DNA of 28,837 bases from Flavobacteriales bacterium UBA2798 (GTDB lineage Bacteria; Bacteroidota; Bacteroidia; Flavobacteriales_D; UBA2798), in the NCBI GenBank assembly GCA_002351955.1, contig DEHO01000050.1, positions 28,382 to 57,218 on the forward strand, read 5' to 3'. The translations under genes and the position numbers were made by a program. How positions within the stretch are numbered: position 1 is the stretch's first letter; each line of letters begins with the position of its first letter. The notes below the pieces were generated by a model. It was not told the DNA's origin and did no database searches. It saw only the letters and a program-made list of their open reading frames with translations. This document shows, in pieces, positions 8,362 through 15,590 of this stretch.

Positions 8362-8844
8362 CTGGCACAAATCGAGTTAATTATATCAATGAATTCTACC
8401 CGGTGATGCCCAATCCAATCTAAACATCCAACCTTAACCTTTATTTCAACTTTAAGTCTGGACTTAGCTGCTTATTGGTAAGCTTTTGAAATTGAGAATA
8501 GCAAGCAAATCATTTATCAAATGTTGTTTGTAGTTGAATAGAGATGACGATAGACTTCAAAAACAATGATAAACTACCTCACCTTACTGTTGCTGGTTAA
8601 ACCCTAATTTCCGCTCCAAAACACTCCCTATTCCTGATCCGAAGACAAACAGTCTTTATACTCATCGGTGCAAACCATTATTGTCTTCCATTACTTGAGT
8701 TTTCATTTCCATTTTGCACCTCGGGAAGAAAAATTTATCTTTAAAGGAACAAAACTGAATAGTCATCAAAAATGACAGTGATACAACAGAAAAAAAAAGA
8801 AGTAAGCAAATTAACTCTATTAAAAACGCAATAGATCATATCAG
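8362..8844. other. 483-nt intergenic region, no gene seen
   Basis: I see no coding region longer than about 20 codons, no tRNA and no strong hairpin. The only feature I can support is a promoter-like pair near the right end (8713-8743) pointing at the Bro-N/DinD gene. This gap separates the AT-richer left block from the next group. Confidence 0.6.
8713..8743 (+). promoter_or_regulatory. Bacteroidota-type promoter candidate for the Bro-N/DinD gene
   Basis: TTTG at 8713-8716, then 19 bp, then TATCTTTA at 8736-8743, which differs from the phylum -7 consensus TAnnTTTG only in the last base. The start codon at 8845 is about 100 nt downstream, so the transcript would have a long leader. Confidence 0.4.
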
Positions 8845-9678
8845 ATGACCAAAGAAAACGCCATTCAACTATTTGAAGAGAAACAAGTACGTAGTGTTTG
8901 GGATACCGAGCAGGAGAAATGGTATATATCCATTGTAGATGTTATTAGTGTACTTACGAATAGCATAGACCCAAATGCATATTGGAGGAAGCTGAAACAA
9001 CGATTAAAGGAAGAAGGAAATGAAACCGTGACGAATTGTCACGGTTTGAAAATGCAGGCTTCCGACGGCAAAATGCGAGTGACAGATGTGGCAGATACCG
9101 AGCAGCTTTTCCGATTAATACAGTCGATCCCATCGCCCAAAGCAGAACCCTTTAAACTATGGCTGGCACAGGTAGCAACAGAACGATTGGATGAGATGCA
9201 GGACCCTGAGCTGAGCATAGACAGAGCATTGGAGCAATACCTGAAATTGGGTTATTCTGAAAATTGGATTAATCAGCGTCTAAAAAGCATTGAGATACAC
9301 AAAGAACTCACTGACGAATGGAAAAAGAGAGGATTGAATGAAGGATTACACTTTGCTACACTAACGGACATCATTACCAAAGCCTGGAGTGACAAAACGA
9401 CCAAAGAGTACAAGGTGCTTAAGGGGTTAAAAAAGGAGAATTTAAGAGACAACATGAGCAACACCGAATTAATTTTGAATATGCTGGCCGAGGCATCAAC
9501 AAAAGATATTTCGGTTGCAACCAATCCCAAAAATTTTGAAGAAAGTAAAAAAGTGGCCAACCAAGGCGGCAATGTAGCCAAAGTGGCAAGACTGGAACTG
9601 GAAGCAAAAACAGGTAAAAAAGTAGTTACGTCCTTAAACGCAAAAGACACCTTAAAAGCATTTCCGGATAAAAAGTAA
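8845..9678 (+). CDS. Bro-N domain protein, DinD-like
   Basis: 277 aa, close to the 274 aa of E. coli DinD. The N-terminal Bro-N/antirepressor domain (about 5-115) includes VRSVWDTEQEKWYISIVDV, a predicted nucleic-acid-binding fold found in phage antirepressors. The C-terminal half carries DLGYSENW-like helices (LGYSENWINQRLKSI, 135-149) and GGNVAKVARLELEAKTGKKV (241-260), the conserved tail of the DinD group. E. coli DinD is SOS-induced and blocks RecA filament function; whether this homologue does the same is inference. No LexA-type box was recognised upstream. Bro-N genes travel on phages and mobile elements, so this may be an acquired gene, although no other phage gene is present. A small membrane protein gene follows after 33 nt, probably in the same transcript. 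Confidence 0.82.
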   Translation: MTKENAIQLFEEKQVRSVWDTEQEKWYISIVDVISVLTNSIDPNAYWRKLKQRLKEEGNETVTNCHGLKMQASDGKMRVTDVADTEQLFRLIQSIPSPKAEPFKLWLAQVATERLDEMQDPELSIDRALEQYLKLGYSENWINQRLKSIEIHKELTDEWKKRGLNEGLHFATLTDIITKAWSDKTTKEYKVLKGLKKENLRDNMSNTELILNMLAEASTKDISVATNPKNFEESKKVANQGGNVAKVARLELEAKTGKKVVTSLNAKDTLKAFPDKK

Positions 9679-9711
9679 ACAAACAAAAAGAAAAAGAGGA
9701 AATAGCAATCC

Positions 9712-10005
9712 ATGAATGCAAAGAGAGTCGTACTCATTATTCTTTCATCATTGGCAGGTATTATTTTTGCCTTTGTGTTCAATTACGGCATCATCGAAAA
9801 AATCCTGATCCCAAACCCCTGCTATTACCACACCCACGAAACCAACAAGGTATTTGACCTTTTTTACGGATTACATGCAAGCGAAGGCTTTCATCCTTTT
9901 CCAACATTGCTCAATTTCACAATTACAGGAGCGCTGGGCGCAGTTTTGGGCGCGGCACTACCCATTTGCTGCTTAAATAAATTGAATAGGCGTAAAACAG
10001 CTTAA
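9712..10005 (+). CDS. small membrane protein, unknown function
   Basis: 97 aa with two membrane segments: VVLIILSSLAGIIFAFVF (about 6-23) and a second, less hydrophobic one around LLNFTITGALGAVLGAALPI (about 65-84). The loop between them contains NPCYYHTHETNKVFDLFYGL, with Cys and His residues. The end is short and basic. An AGAGGA sequence lies 10-15 nt before the ATG. Likely co-transcribed with the DinD-like gene. Function unknown. Confidence 0.6.
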   Translation: MNAKRVVLIILSSLAGIIFAFVFNYGIIEKILIPNPCYYHTHETNKVFDLFYGLHASEGFHPFPTLLNFTITGALGAVLGAALPICCLNKLNRRKTA

Positions 10006-10130
10006 TACCGGCCGAGTGGTCTAAGCCTCTCAACTCCCCTTTAAAATGGTACAATTGCCTTAGGCAAGAGTCCGAAGTTTTTCATACAAAATTAACGCTA
10101 TATGAAATTAAATGATTTTTAGCATCTACA

Positions 10131-10161
10131 TTGGATTATAAGACCAAAAAATCTATTTTTG
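10131..10161 (+). promoter_or_regulatory. Bacteroidota-type promoter for the gene at 10193
   Basis: TTG at 10131-10133, 20 bp spacer, then TATTTTTG at 10154-10161, a full match to TAnnTTTG. The start codon is 31 nt after the element, which gives a short leader. Confidence 0.6.
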
Positions 10162-10192
10162 ACCTTCAGATGTTAACCTAAAAAATACTACC

Positions 10193-11491
10193 ATGAAATC
10201 TGCTTATTGTTATATAATCTCTTTTGTATTTATTACAGGTTTGTTCTCAGATGCACAAGCTCAGATCAACGTTGGGAAGCTGAAAGAAAAAGTTCCTGTA
10301 AAAAAAGAATCTGAAAAAGAAAAACCAAAAGAGAATGCAGAAAAAACCACACCGAACAATTCAAACGTAGGTACTACTACTGCAAGCGCAATCAATAGCA
10401 AAAAACTGGAGCAGGTAAATGCATTGCGCACGAAGTTAGCTGCTGAGAACAAGTTTAAGATCAGCACCTACATTGATAACAAAATGTCGGCCGAAGAGTT
10501 TGCAGGTGGCGTATTGAGTTTTACAAACGATTATGAAAAACCCCAGGAAGATAAAATTGAGTTTGGAGGAAAGGATTTTGTGTACGCCCGGCTTAAACTC
10601 CCAAAAAAAATAACGGAGTATCTTGATAAATCGATGCTGAAGAATTTGATTTATTTCCGGGTAAAGAATAAAATAAATGTTTTCGAAGAGTATGGCGAAA
10701 GCGAAGACTTTATGCAAACCATCGTTTTGGACCAGTTTGATTATGCTTACAATACAAACGATGTATTAATCCCCATTGTTCCTGAAAGAAATTATTACGA
10801 TGATGTGATCGCTAAATACAAAGTAGATCAGAAATTCGAAAATGCAAAAACCAAGAAAATGGCCTATTTAGACGCATTGGCACGCATACGTCCTGCAGAT
10901 GCTTTACAGTTTTTAGCAAAACAACAAGATGGCCAGTACATTATTGAGGTAAGCACCGAAATCACTGCTAAAATGAAAGGAAGCGATTTTAAAAAGATCG
11001 AAAACCTGAAAGGATATTTTTTGATTACGCTCGACAATGAAACCAGAGAGCGCTATGAAGCATCGTATAACATTCTAGCCAATCGTGCGCTTTACAACGA
11101 GTACGAACAAGCGGTGAACAATTGTGATCTTGAAATGCAGGAAGAGGCCGAAAAGAATGCGATGGCAAAAATGACCCCGAGAGAAAAAGAACTTTATTTG
11201 GCGCAGAAGGTAAATCCGGAGTTTGGTTTGATGCAGATGTATGAAGGAGCGAAAGCCGAAGTGAAATTTACAGTTGATCAACGGAGAACAAAACCTGCCA
11301 CAATTGTTGTTAAATGGCCTGATGCAGGTCCGCGTAAAGAAGGCGGCGCAGCTGTTTTTTCTGTTGGAGGAAATATACACGGCAACAGAAACGTTCAAAT
11401 TCCTGTAGGAGCAAAAGTTTCTGTCAATGGCCGAACTTTAATTGAATCGGTAAAAGGTGGCGAAAATGTAATGATCTATTGGTGGCACTGA
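10193..11491 (+). CDS. secreted protein of unknown function
   Basis: 432 aa. Signal peptide MKSAYCYIISFVFITGLFSDAQAQ, with cleavage likely after AQA. A Lys/Glu-rich low-complexity linker follows (about 29-55, KVPVKKESEKEKPKENAEK), then a Ser/Thr/Asn stretch, then a folded region from about residue 65 to the end with many Lys and Glu and several Tyr. The C-terminal 70 residues look beta-rich (FSVGGNIHGNRNVQIPVGAKVSVNG). No family or catalytic motif recognised. It is probably a single-gene transcript with its own promoter; gaps of about 190 nt on both sides. Confidence 0.7.
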   Translation: MKSAYCYIISFVFITGLFSDAQAQINVGKLKEKVPVKKESEKEKPKENAEKTTPNNSNVGTTTASAINSKKLEQVNALRTKLAAENKFKISTYIDNKMSAEEFAGGVLSFTNDYEKPQEDKIEFGGKDFVYARLKLPKKITEYLDKSMLKNLIYFRVKNKINVFEEYGESEDFMQTIVLDQFDYAYNTNDVLIPIVPERNYYDDVIAKYKVDQKFENAKTKKMAYLDALARIRPADALQFLAKQQDGQYIIEVSTEITAKMKGSDFKKIENLKGYFLITLDNETRERYEASYNILANRALYNEYEQAVNNCDLEMQEEAEKNAMAKMTPREKELYLAQKVNPEFGLMQMYEGAKAEVKFTVDQRRTKPATIVVKWPDAGPRKEGGAAVFSVGGNIHGNRNVQIPVGAKVSVNGRTLIESVKGGENVMIYWWH

Positions 11492-11684
11492 TCAAGCAGT
11501 TGTTTTGCAGGTGTTAGCTTAGACTCAAACGCATTCAAATCAGTGGCTCTTTAGATACGATTGGTTTCGAGAAGTTCCATTAGAGTTTCGCTTGAATGAT
11601 TATTGCTGTGGTTTTTACTACATGGAAATTGTTCTTTTAAAGCAATATTGGTTGAGTTGCGAAAAAATGTAATACCGAAATACG

Positions 11685-11975
11685 ATGGCAACCAAAAAAA
11701 ATGAAAAGACCTGCGAAAATGGACACACATTCCACAAAAGCAGCGACTGTCCTGTTTGTCCGATTTGTGAGGCTATCAGAAAGCCACAAGATCATTTTCT
11801 ATCCTTGATAGCAGCTCCGGCGCGAAGAGCATTGGAAAGGGAAAATATTAAAACACTCAAGGACCTAAGCCAATACACCGAGAAAGAACTTCTCGCATTA
11901 CACGGCATGGGAAAAAGCACCCTACCTAAATTGAAACAATTGCTCGAACAGGCAGGATTGTCGTTTAAATGGTGA
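11685..11975 (+). CDS. zinc-finger plus RNA polymerase alpha-CTD-like helix-hairpin-helix protein
   Basis: 96 aa, no signal peptide. Residues 10-28 hold C10, H14, H17, C22, C25 and C28 (CENGHTFHKSSDCPVCPIC), a likely zinc site. Residues 35-93 resemble the C-terminal domain of the RNA polymerase alpha subunit: APARRALERENIKTLKDLSQ, then ELLALHGMGKSTLPKLKQLL, where LHGMGKSTL is the helix-hairpin-helix DNA-binding loop. The true alpha subunit is over 300 aa, so this is a free-standing domain, probably DNA-binding; a role in transcription is possible but not shown. A hairpin with a TCCCGAC stem follows 8 nt after the stop. Confidence 0.75.
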   Translation: MATKKNEKTCENGHTFHKSSDCPVCPICEAIRKPQDHFLSLIAAPARRALERENIKTLKDLSQYTEKELLALHGMGKSTLPKLKQLLEQAGLSFKW

Positions 11976-12014
11976 ACAGTGATCCCGACACCATTGGTCA
12001 GGACAGGCCAGTGA
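11972..12014. repeat. dispersed hairpin repeat, copy 1
   Basis: The hairpin stem is TCCCGAC (11983-11989) and GTCAGGA (11997-12003), one mismatch, with loop ACCATTG. It sits in GTGAACAGTGA...CAGGCCAGTGA flanks nearly identical to copy 2 at 15511. It overlaps the end of the preceding gene and could act as a weak terminator. Confidence 0.6.
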
Positions 12015-12039
12015 ATTTGAAATTTTATTTCCTTAAAAT

Positions 12040-12112
12040 ACCTAACCTAACAACTAATAGCTAATAGCTAATAACTATTTACTCCTAACTAATAACTGAT
12101 AACCAATTACTC
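12040..12112. repeat. CTAATAACT-type low-complexity tract
   Basis: Short units CTAATAGCTAATAGCTAATA, ACTCCTAACTAATAACTGAT and similar, repeated imperfectly with a period of about 7 nt. ACTCCTAACT recurs in the tract after the XRE gene (13630 onward). No coding capacity. It lies between the alpha-CTD-like gene and the DUF1905 gene. Confidence 0.6.
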
Positions 12113-12150
12113 CAAAATGCAGTACTATCCGTTAAACATGAATAAATGAT

Positions 12151-12171
12151 ATTGAACGGTGTAAAGTGAAC
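12151..12171. repeat. GTGAACGGTG-type unit
   Basis: The stretch ATTGAACGGTGTAAAGTGAA matches TGAACGGTGAAAAGTGAAC at 13606-13624 with one change in the shared part. It is 24 nt before the DUF1905 start. Confidence 0.45.
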
Positions 12172-12194
12172 TTTAGAATGAATACTATTAAGAT

Positions 12195-12488
12195 TTGCTA
12201 ATCAATTACACCTTCACCGCAACAACCTGGCAACATACTGCACCGGGAGGATGGTATTTTGTATCCATGCCCGTAGAAATGGCAGCAGAGATCCGCGAAC
12301 ACCTCAAATGGCAGGAAGAAGGCTGGGGAAGACTAAAAGCCATTGCAGAAACCGGAAACAGTAAGTGGGAAACCGCCATTTGGTTCGACACCAAACACAA
12401 GACCTACATCCTACCCCTTAAAGCAGAAATCCGGAAAAAGGAAAACATCGTATTGAATCAGGAAATTGAAGTGATTGTTTGGATTTAA
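12195..12488 (+). CDS. DUF1905 family protein
   Basis: 97 aa. Family hallmarks are TTWQHTAPGGWYFVSMP near the start, GWGRLKAIAETGNSKWETAI in the middle and YILPLKAEIRKKENI near the end; the usual DUF1905 length is 80-100 aa. The start is TTG: a stop codon (TAA, 12189-12191) lies two codons upstream in frame and the next ATG (inside VSMP) would cut off the conserved N-terminus. Cytoplasmic, biochemical function unknown. Surrounded by dispersed repeats and apparently transcribed alone. Confidence 0.82.
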   Translation: MLINYTFTATTWQHTAPGGWYFVSMPVEMAAEIREHLKWQEEGWGRLKAIAETGNSKWETAIWFDTKHKTYILPLKAEIRKKENIVLNQEIEVIVWI

Positions 12489-12582
12489 AGAACTTCGCTT
12501 TAGCCTACCCACACTCTCATTAGTTAATGCAATAGTTCAAAGTTCGTTCCACCAACTCCAAAATAGAGAGACAAAGCAATAA

Positions 12583-12645
12583 ACAACCGGAAGTTGTCGT
12601 AAAACAACCAATTGTAGCCTAAAAACAACTGAAAGTGGTGGGAAA
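12583..12645. promoter_or_regulatory. three 21-bp-spaced ACAAC...GTTGT elements, operator candidate
   Basis: Units start at 12583 (ACAACcggaaGTTGT), 12604 (ACAAccaaTTGT) and 12625 (ACAACtgaaaGTGGT), exactly 21 bp apart, two turns of the helix. The first is a perfect 5-bp dyad with a 5-nt spacer, the second a shorter dyad, the third has one mismatch. Each unit ends in an A-rich stretch. They lie just upstream of the promoter at 12649-12680, a position that suits an activator or a DNA-wrapping regulator, perhaps the XRE protein itself. Confidence 0.55.
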
Positions 12646-12648
12646 AAG

Positions 12649-12680
12649 TTGCAAGTCCAGGATGGTGCGGAGTAATTTTG
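12649..12680 (+). promoter_or_regulatory. Bacteroidota-type promoter of the XRE-pentapeptide gene
   Basis: TTG at 12649-12651, 21 bp spacer, then TAATTTTG at 12673-12680, a full TAnnTTTG match. The ATG follows 22 nt later. Confidence 0.6.
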
Positions 12681-12702
12681 CAGTATCACCAAACAAACTG
12701 AG

Positions 12703-13605
12703 ATGATGTCTACCACGAAATCCATTGGCAGTAAAATTGCCGAAGCGCGCAAGAAAAAAGATCTTTCACAGGCGGAACTGGCCCAACACGTTTCAATCAG
12801 TCCACAGGCCGTGGGCAAATGGGAGCGTGGCGAATCTATGCCTGACATAACAACCCTCAATCGCCTTGCCGATATACTAGGGGTTGACCTTAATTACTTC
12901 TCGGAAGATTTTCCCACAAAAGAACCTGTGAGGCCTGAACCTGTACTTAACAAAAAAAGAGAAGGAACACCCGTACCAAAGCCAGACTGGAGCTGGGATA
13001 TGTCGCAAGGCAACTGGACAGATGCAGATTTTTCGGGACTAAAGAATCTGAAAGAAAAATTCAGCTCATCCAATCTTAAGAACTGTCAATTTAAAAACTC
13101 CGAACTTTCAGGACTCGTACTAGGGAAAAACAATATTGAGCGGTGCGACTTTTCGGGTTCTGATCTTAGAAACAGTAAAATTCAATCTTCCAATCTGCTC
13201 AACAACAATTTTGGTAATTGTTCGCTCATTGATACAGTGTTTTACAAAAGCAATATAGAAAAATGTGACTTTTCATTATCTGATTTTTCCGGAGCAGAAA
13301 TTACAGAAACGAACATGGAAAACAACATGGTAAATGATGTTGTCTGGAAATTCACCAAATTTTCCCGCACAAATATCAGCCATATGATTTTCACCGGCAC
13401 AATAGAAGATTGTCATTTTGAACACTGTTCATTCTACGGAGTGAAATTTGAGAACGCAACAATCCTTAATACCTTTTTTAAATACAACGAACGATTTAAG
13501 AAAGTTCTGTTTGTAAACTGTAAAGTGGATAAAATAACTTATGCATTCTTAAAAAACAATAGTGCTAATTTGGAAGGCATTTCAATTATAGAATTCAGTG
13601 AATAG
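12703..13605 (+). CDS. XRE-family HTH protein fused to pentapeptide repeats
   Basis: 300 aa, cytoplasmic. Residues 9-66 are an XRE helix-turn-helix: IGSKIAEARKKKDLSQAELA, then SISPQAVGKWERGESMPDI, and LADILGVDLNYF. A Pro/Lys linker (70-95) leads to a pentapeptide-type right-handed beta-helix (about 105-285): NLKNCQFKNSELSGL, IERCDFSGSDLRNSKIQSSN, IEKCDFSLSDFSGAEI and CHFEHCSFYGVKFENA show the F/L every fifth residue. Pentapeptide folds can mimic DNA (as in Qnr/MfpA) or act as protein-binding surfaces. The fusion suggests a regulator with an interaction domain; its signal is unknown. Two Met codons are in tandem at the start. Three phased operator-like elements lie upstream, so autoregulation is plausible. 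Confidence 0.85.
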   Translation: MMSTTKSIGSKIAEARKKKDLSQAELAQHVSISPQAVGKWERGESMPDITTLNRLADILGVDLNYFSEDFPTKEPVRPEPVLNKKREGTPVPKPDWSWDMSQGNWTDADFSGLKNLKEKFSSSNLKNCQFKNSELSGLVLGKNNIERCDFSGSDLRNSKIQSSNLLNNNFGNCSLIDTVFYKSNIEKCDFSLSDFSGAEITETNMENNMVNDVVWKFTKFSRTNISHMIFTGTIEDCHFEHCSFYGVKFENATILNTFFKYNERFKKVLFVNCKVDKITYAFLKNNSANLEGISIIEFSE

Positions 13606-13662
13606 TGAACGGTGAAAAGTGAACAGCAGCAACTCCTAACTTATAACTCCTAACTTTTACCC
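13600..13662. repeat. mixed GTGAACGGTGA and CTCCTAACT repeat tract
   Basis: AGTGAACGGTGAAAAGTGAA followed by AACTCCTAACTTATAACTCC and TAACTTTTACCCGCTAACTA. It combines the two unit types seen at 12040-12171. It fills the gap between the convergent XRE and porin genes, and overlaps the stop of the former; no clear terminator is seen there. Confidence 0.55.
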
Positions 13663-13667
13663 GCTAA

Positions 13668-14768
13668 CTACTCTCCCCCGAACCGAACAGCTACTGAAGT
13701 CGTGATAAAGAAATTGTTCCGCACAGGTGATCCATTTCTCTCAAAAATTTCATCACGCGCATTGAGCATTCGTCCTTCGATTCGCCACATCACGTTTTCG
13801 CTGCGCACATAATCGAAATTCAGGGAAACACCTGAAGTCTGAAAACCATTGGGTGTTCCCGTATAAATCATTACACCGTTCTCATCATGGTAATATTCCA
13901 ATCGCAGGGCAGAATTCCATTTCGGGTGTAGTTTTACCTGCGCAATCAGAACAGGACTCAGCCACATATGATAATTGGAAGCATGTTTTTGACTTTGCTG
14001 CATTCCGATATCAAATCCTGCAATGATTCCCAACTTTTTCGAAAGCTGAATTTTGCTGTAAAAATTATTGAACACCCTTAAACGTCGCGTACTGTCGGGA
14101 TCATCAGTACCGGTGAAACTGCTCCAATTGAACGAAAATTTATCTGTCGGCGAATACGTGATTTGTGTACCGAAAGAAGGCAGTGAGTTACCGGGAACAC
14201 GCTGAATGCGCTGCCAACCGTTTAAAAGCATTCCGGAAATTTCCAATCCTTTATCGTTGTTGTACGTTAGCTTTATTCCCGACATAAAATACGGTGAATT
14301 CTCAGCCAATAGAGACCTTGTAAGTGTGGTATTGTCTAAGGAAACCGCCGACTCAAATCCGATGTGTGAAGGCAAAATACCTGCATCGATCCATACTGTT
14401 CTCTTTTTATTCAGCGAAAAGCCAATATTCCCTTCGAACAAACTTTTCAGCAAACCGGGTTCAGCGGCATAATTCGCGTTGACATAAGTACCGGTGTGCA
14501 ATGCAAGTTTTGCGCGGTAATTTTCTTTCTCCAACCCAACACGAACAAAACCAAGGTTCAGATTGACCTCGTTATGTCGGTTGTGATTGAACATAAAAGG
14601 CTGTCGGTTCCCGGAAGCAGGCTGATTAAAATCGAAGGCATAATACACATCCGCAAATCCATCGATCACAAGGCCACCATTCGTCTTGCCGGTCTGCAAA
14701 CTATCTGATCCTGCATTCAACTGAAGTGCGGAACAAAACAGAACGATAAAACCAAAAAATAATCGCAT
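13668..14768 (-). CDS. outer-membrane beta-barrel porin, BBP2/OmpL-like
   Basis: 366 aa with a signal peptide (MRLFFGFIVLFCSALQLNAG, cleavage near LNA). The mature start GLVIDGFADVYYAFDFNQP and RQPFMFNHNRHNEVNLNLGF are typical of the BBP2 (OmpL-like) putative porin family in Bacteroidota. Alternating hydrophobic strands run to the end, and the last residues (FITTSVAVRFGGE) are a probable final strand, ending in an acidic residue rather than aromatic. Expected role: diffusion of small solutes through the outer membrane; the substrate is unknown. A likely -7 element at 14820-14827 (minus) has a 16-bp palindrome immediately upstream, which suggests a regulated promoter. Confidence 0.8.
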   Translation of the reverse strand: MRLFFGFIVLFCSALQLNAGSDSLQTGKTNGGLVIDGFADVYYAFDFNQPASGNRQPFMFNHNRHNEVNLNLGFVRVGLEKENYRAKLALHTGTYVNANYAAEPGLLKSLFEGNIGFSLNKKRTVWIDAGILPSHIGFESAVSLDNTTLTRSLLAENSPYFMSGIKLTYNNDKGLEISGMLLNGWQRIQRVPGNSLPSFGTQITYSPTDKFSFNWSSFTGTDDPDSTRRLRVFNNFYSKIQLSKKLGIIAGFDIGMQQSQKHASNYHMWLSPVLIAQVKLHPKWNSALRLEYYHDENGVMIYTGTPNGFQTSGVSLNFDYVRSENVMWRIEGRMLNARDEIFERNGSPVRNNFFITTSVAVRFGGE

Positions 14769-14819
14769 ACGGTTCAGACTTCAACTTTACAGGTAGCAGG
14801 CACTACTGAATTGGACATT

Positions 14820-14827
14820 CAAAACTA
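14820..14827 (-). promoter_or_regulatory. probable -7 element of the porin promoter
   Basis: On the minus strand the sequence reads TAGTTTTG, a full TAnnTTTG match, 51 nt before the porin ATG. A clear upstream TTG at the usual spacing is not seen, so activation by a protein may be needed. Confidence 0.45.
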
Positions 14828-14833
14828 CGACAA

Positions 14834-14849
14834 AATTTCAATTGAAATT
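14834..14849. promoter_or_regulatory. 16-bp perfect palindrome just upstream of the porin promoter
   Basis: AATTTCAATTGAAATT reads the same on both strands. Centred at 14841.5, it lies just upstream of the -7 element, where the -33 contact would be. That is a position where a bound repressor would block and an activator could help RNA polymerase. AT-rich palindromes can arise by chance, so function is inferred. Confidence 0.4.
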
Positions 14850-15045
14850 GCATGATAGTTGTCAGGAAAACACACCAAAAACCCGAGCAATAGTGGGACT
14901 TCCGGCTTGATAATTAGGATTACGCATTCCACTATAGAAACCCTGAGTCCCGCCTTGAGAAACAAACAATAAAAATGCAGAACACAAGGAGTACTCACAA
15001 GTTCATCTCAAATGCTTTTCCCTCATTCACTCATTGCATTCACAG

Positions 15046-15053
15046 TAGTTTTG
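15046..15053 (+). promoter_or_regulatory. -7 element candidate for the DUF1398 gene
   Basis: TAGTTTTG, matching TAnnTTTG, 50 nt before the ATG at 15104. No TTG at the usual distance upstream. Confidence 0.35.
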
Positions 15054-15103
15054 AGTATTTTCAGTTTTCAAATTCCGCATAAAATCATCTAAACCAAATT
15101 CTA

Positions 15104-15493
15104 ATGTTTACCGCAGAACACATCAAAAACGCTCACAGCAAAGTGAAATCAGGTGCAGATTTCCCGATGTATATCAAGGAAATAAAAGCAATGGGTGTGA
15201 CCAGGTACGAGACCTTTGTTAAGGATGGTCGAATTGATTTTTTCGGAGCTGATGATCATTGCGTTCAAATTCCTGAAAAATACAATTCCATTACAATTGC
15301 AGACCATGCCAACACAGAAGGATTCAAATCAGGACTACTAGACCATCAGCAGGGAAAAACCGATTACCCGACATTCATTGCTATGTGTGCGAATACCGGA
15401 ATTGACAAATGGAAAATCTGCATGAATAAAATGACCTGTACTTATTTCGATAAATCCGGAAACATTGTTTTGGAAGAGAAAATACCGCAATAA
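15104..15493 (+). CDS. DUF1398 family protein (YbcV-like)
   Basis: 129 aa, cytoplasmic. Family features: FTAEHIKNAHSKVKSGADFP at the start, FPMYIKEIKAMGVTRYET, DGRIDFFGADD, then GKTDYPTFIAMCANTGIDKW and a C-terminal MTCTYFDKSGNIVL. Length matches the family (about 130 aa; E. coli YbcV belongs here). Some databases call such proteins 'phage envelope protein' without evidence. Function unknown. It is divergent from the porin gene and followed by dispersed repeats. Confidence 0.82.
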   Translation: MFTAEHIKNAHSKVKSGADFPMYIKEIKAMGVTRYETFVKDGRIDFFGADDHCVQIPEKYNSITIADHANTEGFKSGLLDHQQGKTDYPTFIAMCANTGIDKWKICMNKMTCTYFDKSGNIVLEEKIPQ

Positions 15494-15510
15494 TTTCAGG
15501 ATAGAATGCG

Positions 15511-15590
15511 GGTGAACGGTGATCAGTGATCCCGACGCCATTGGTCGGGACAGGCCAGTGATCAGTGAACGGTAATTGGTGAACAGAAAA
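15511..15590. repeat. dispersed hairpin repeat, copy 2, with GTGAACGGTGA units
   Basis: Perfect 7-bp stem TCCCGAC (15530-15536) and GTCGGGA (15544-15550) with loop GCCATTG. On both sides are GTGAACGGTGATCAGTGA and CCAGTGATCAGTGAACGGT, so the hairpin is set between units of the GTGAACGGTGA family. Copy 1 at 11972 shares the loop and right flank almost base for base. Confidence 0.65.

Larger units (their letters stand above)
14769..15103. other. 335-nt divergent intergenic region
   Basis: This gap carries the control regions of the porin (minus) and the DUF1398 gene (plus). Seen in it are the porin promoter element and palindrome at 14820-14849 and a -7 match at 15046-15053 for the plus-strand gene. 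A 35-codon frame starting at 14976 looks like chance. No RNA gene recognised. Confidence 0.6.

Noticed and set aside
10011..10027. tRNA-like stretch GCCGAGTGGTCTAAGCC after the small membrane protein gene
   Set aside because: It resembles the D-arm of a Ser/Leu tRNA, but no anticodon stem, T-arm (GGTTCGAATCC-type) or acceptor pairing follows.
14976..15083. 35-codon frame in the porin/DUF1398 intergenic region
   Set aside because: Composition is not coding-like, no ribosome site, and it overlaps the DUF1398 promoter candidate.
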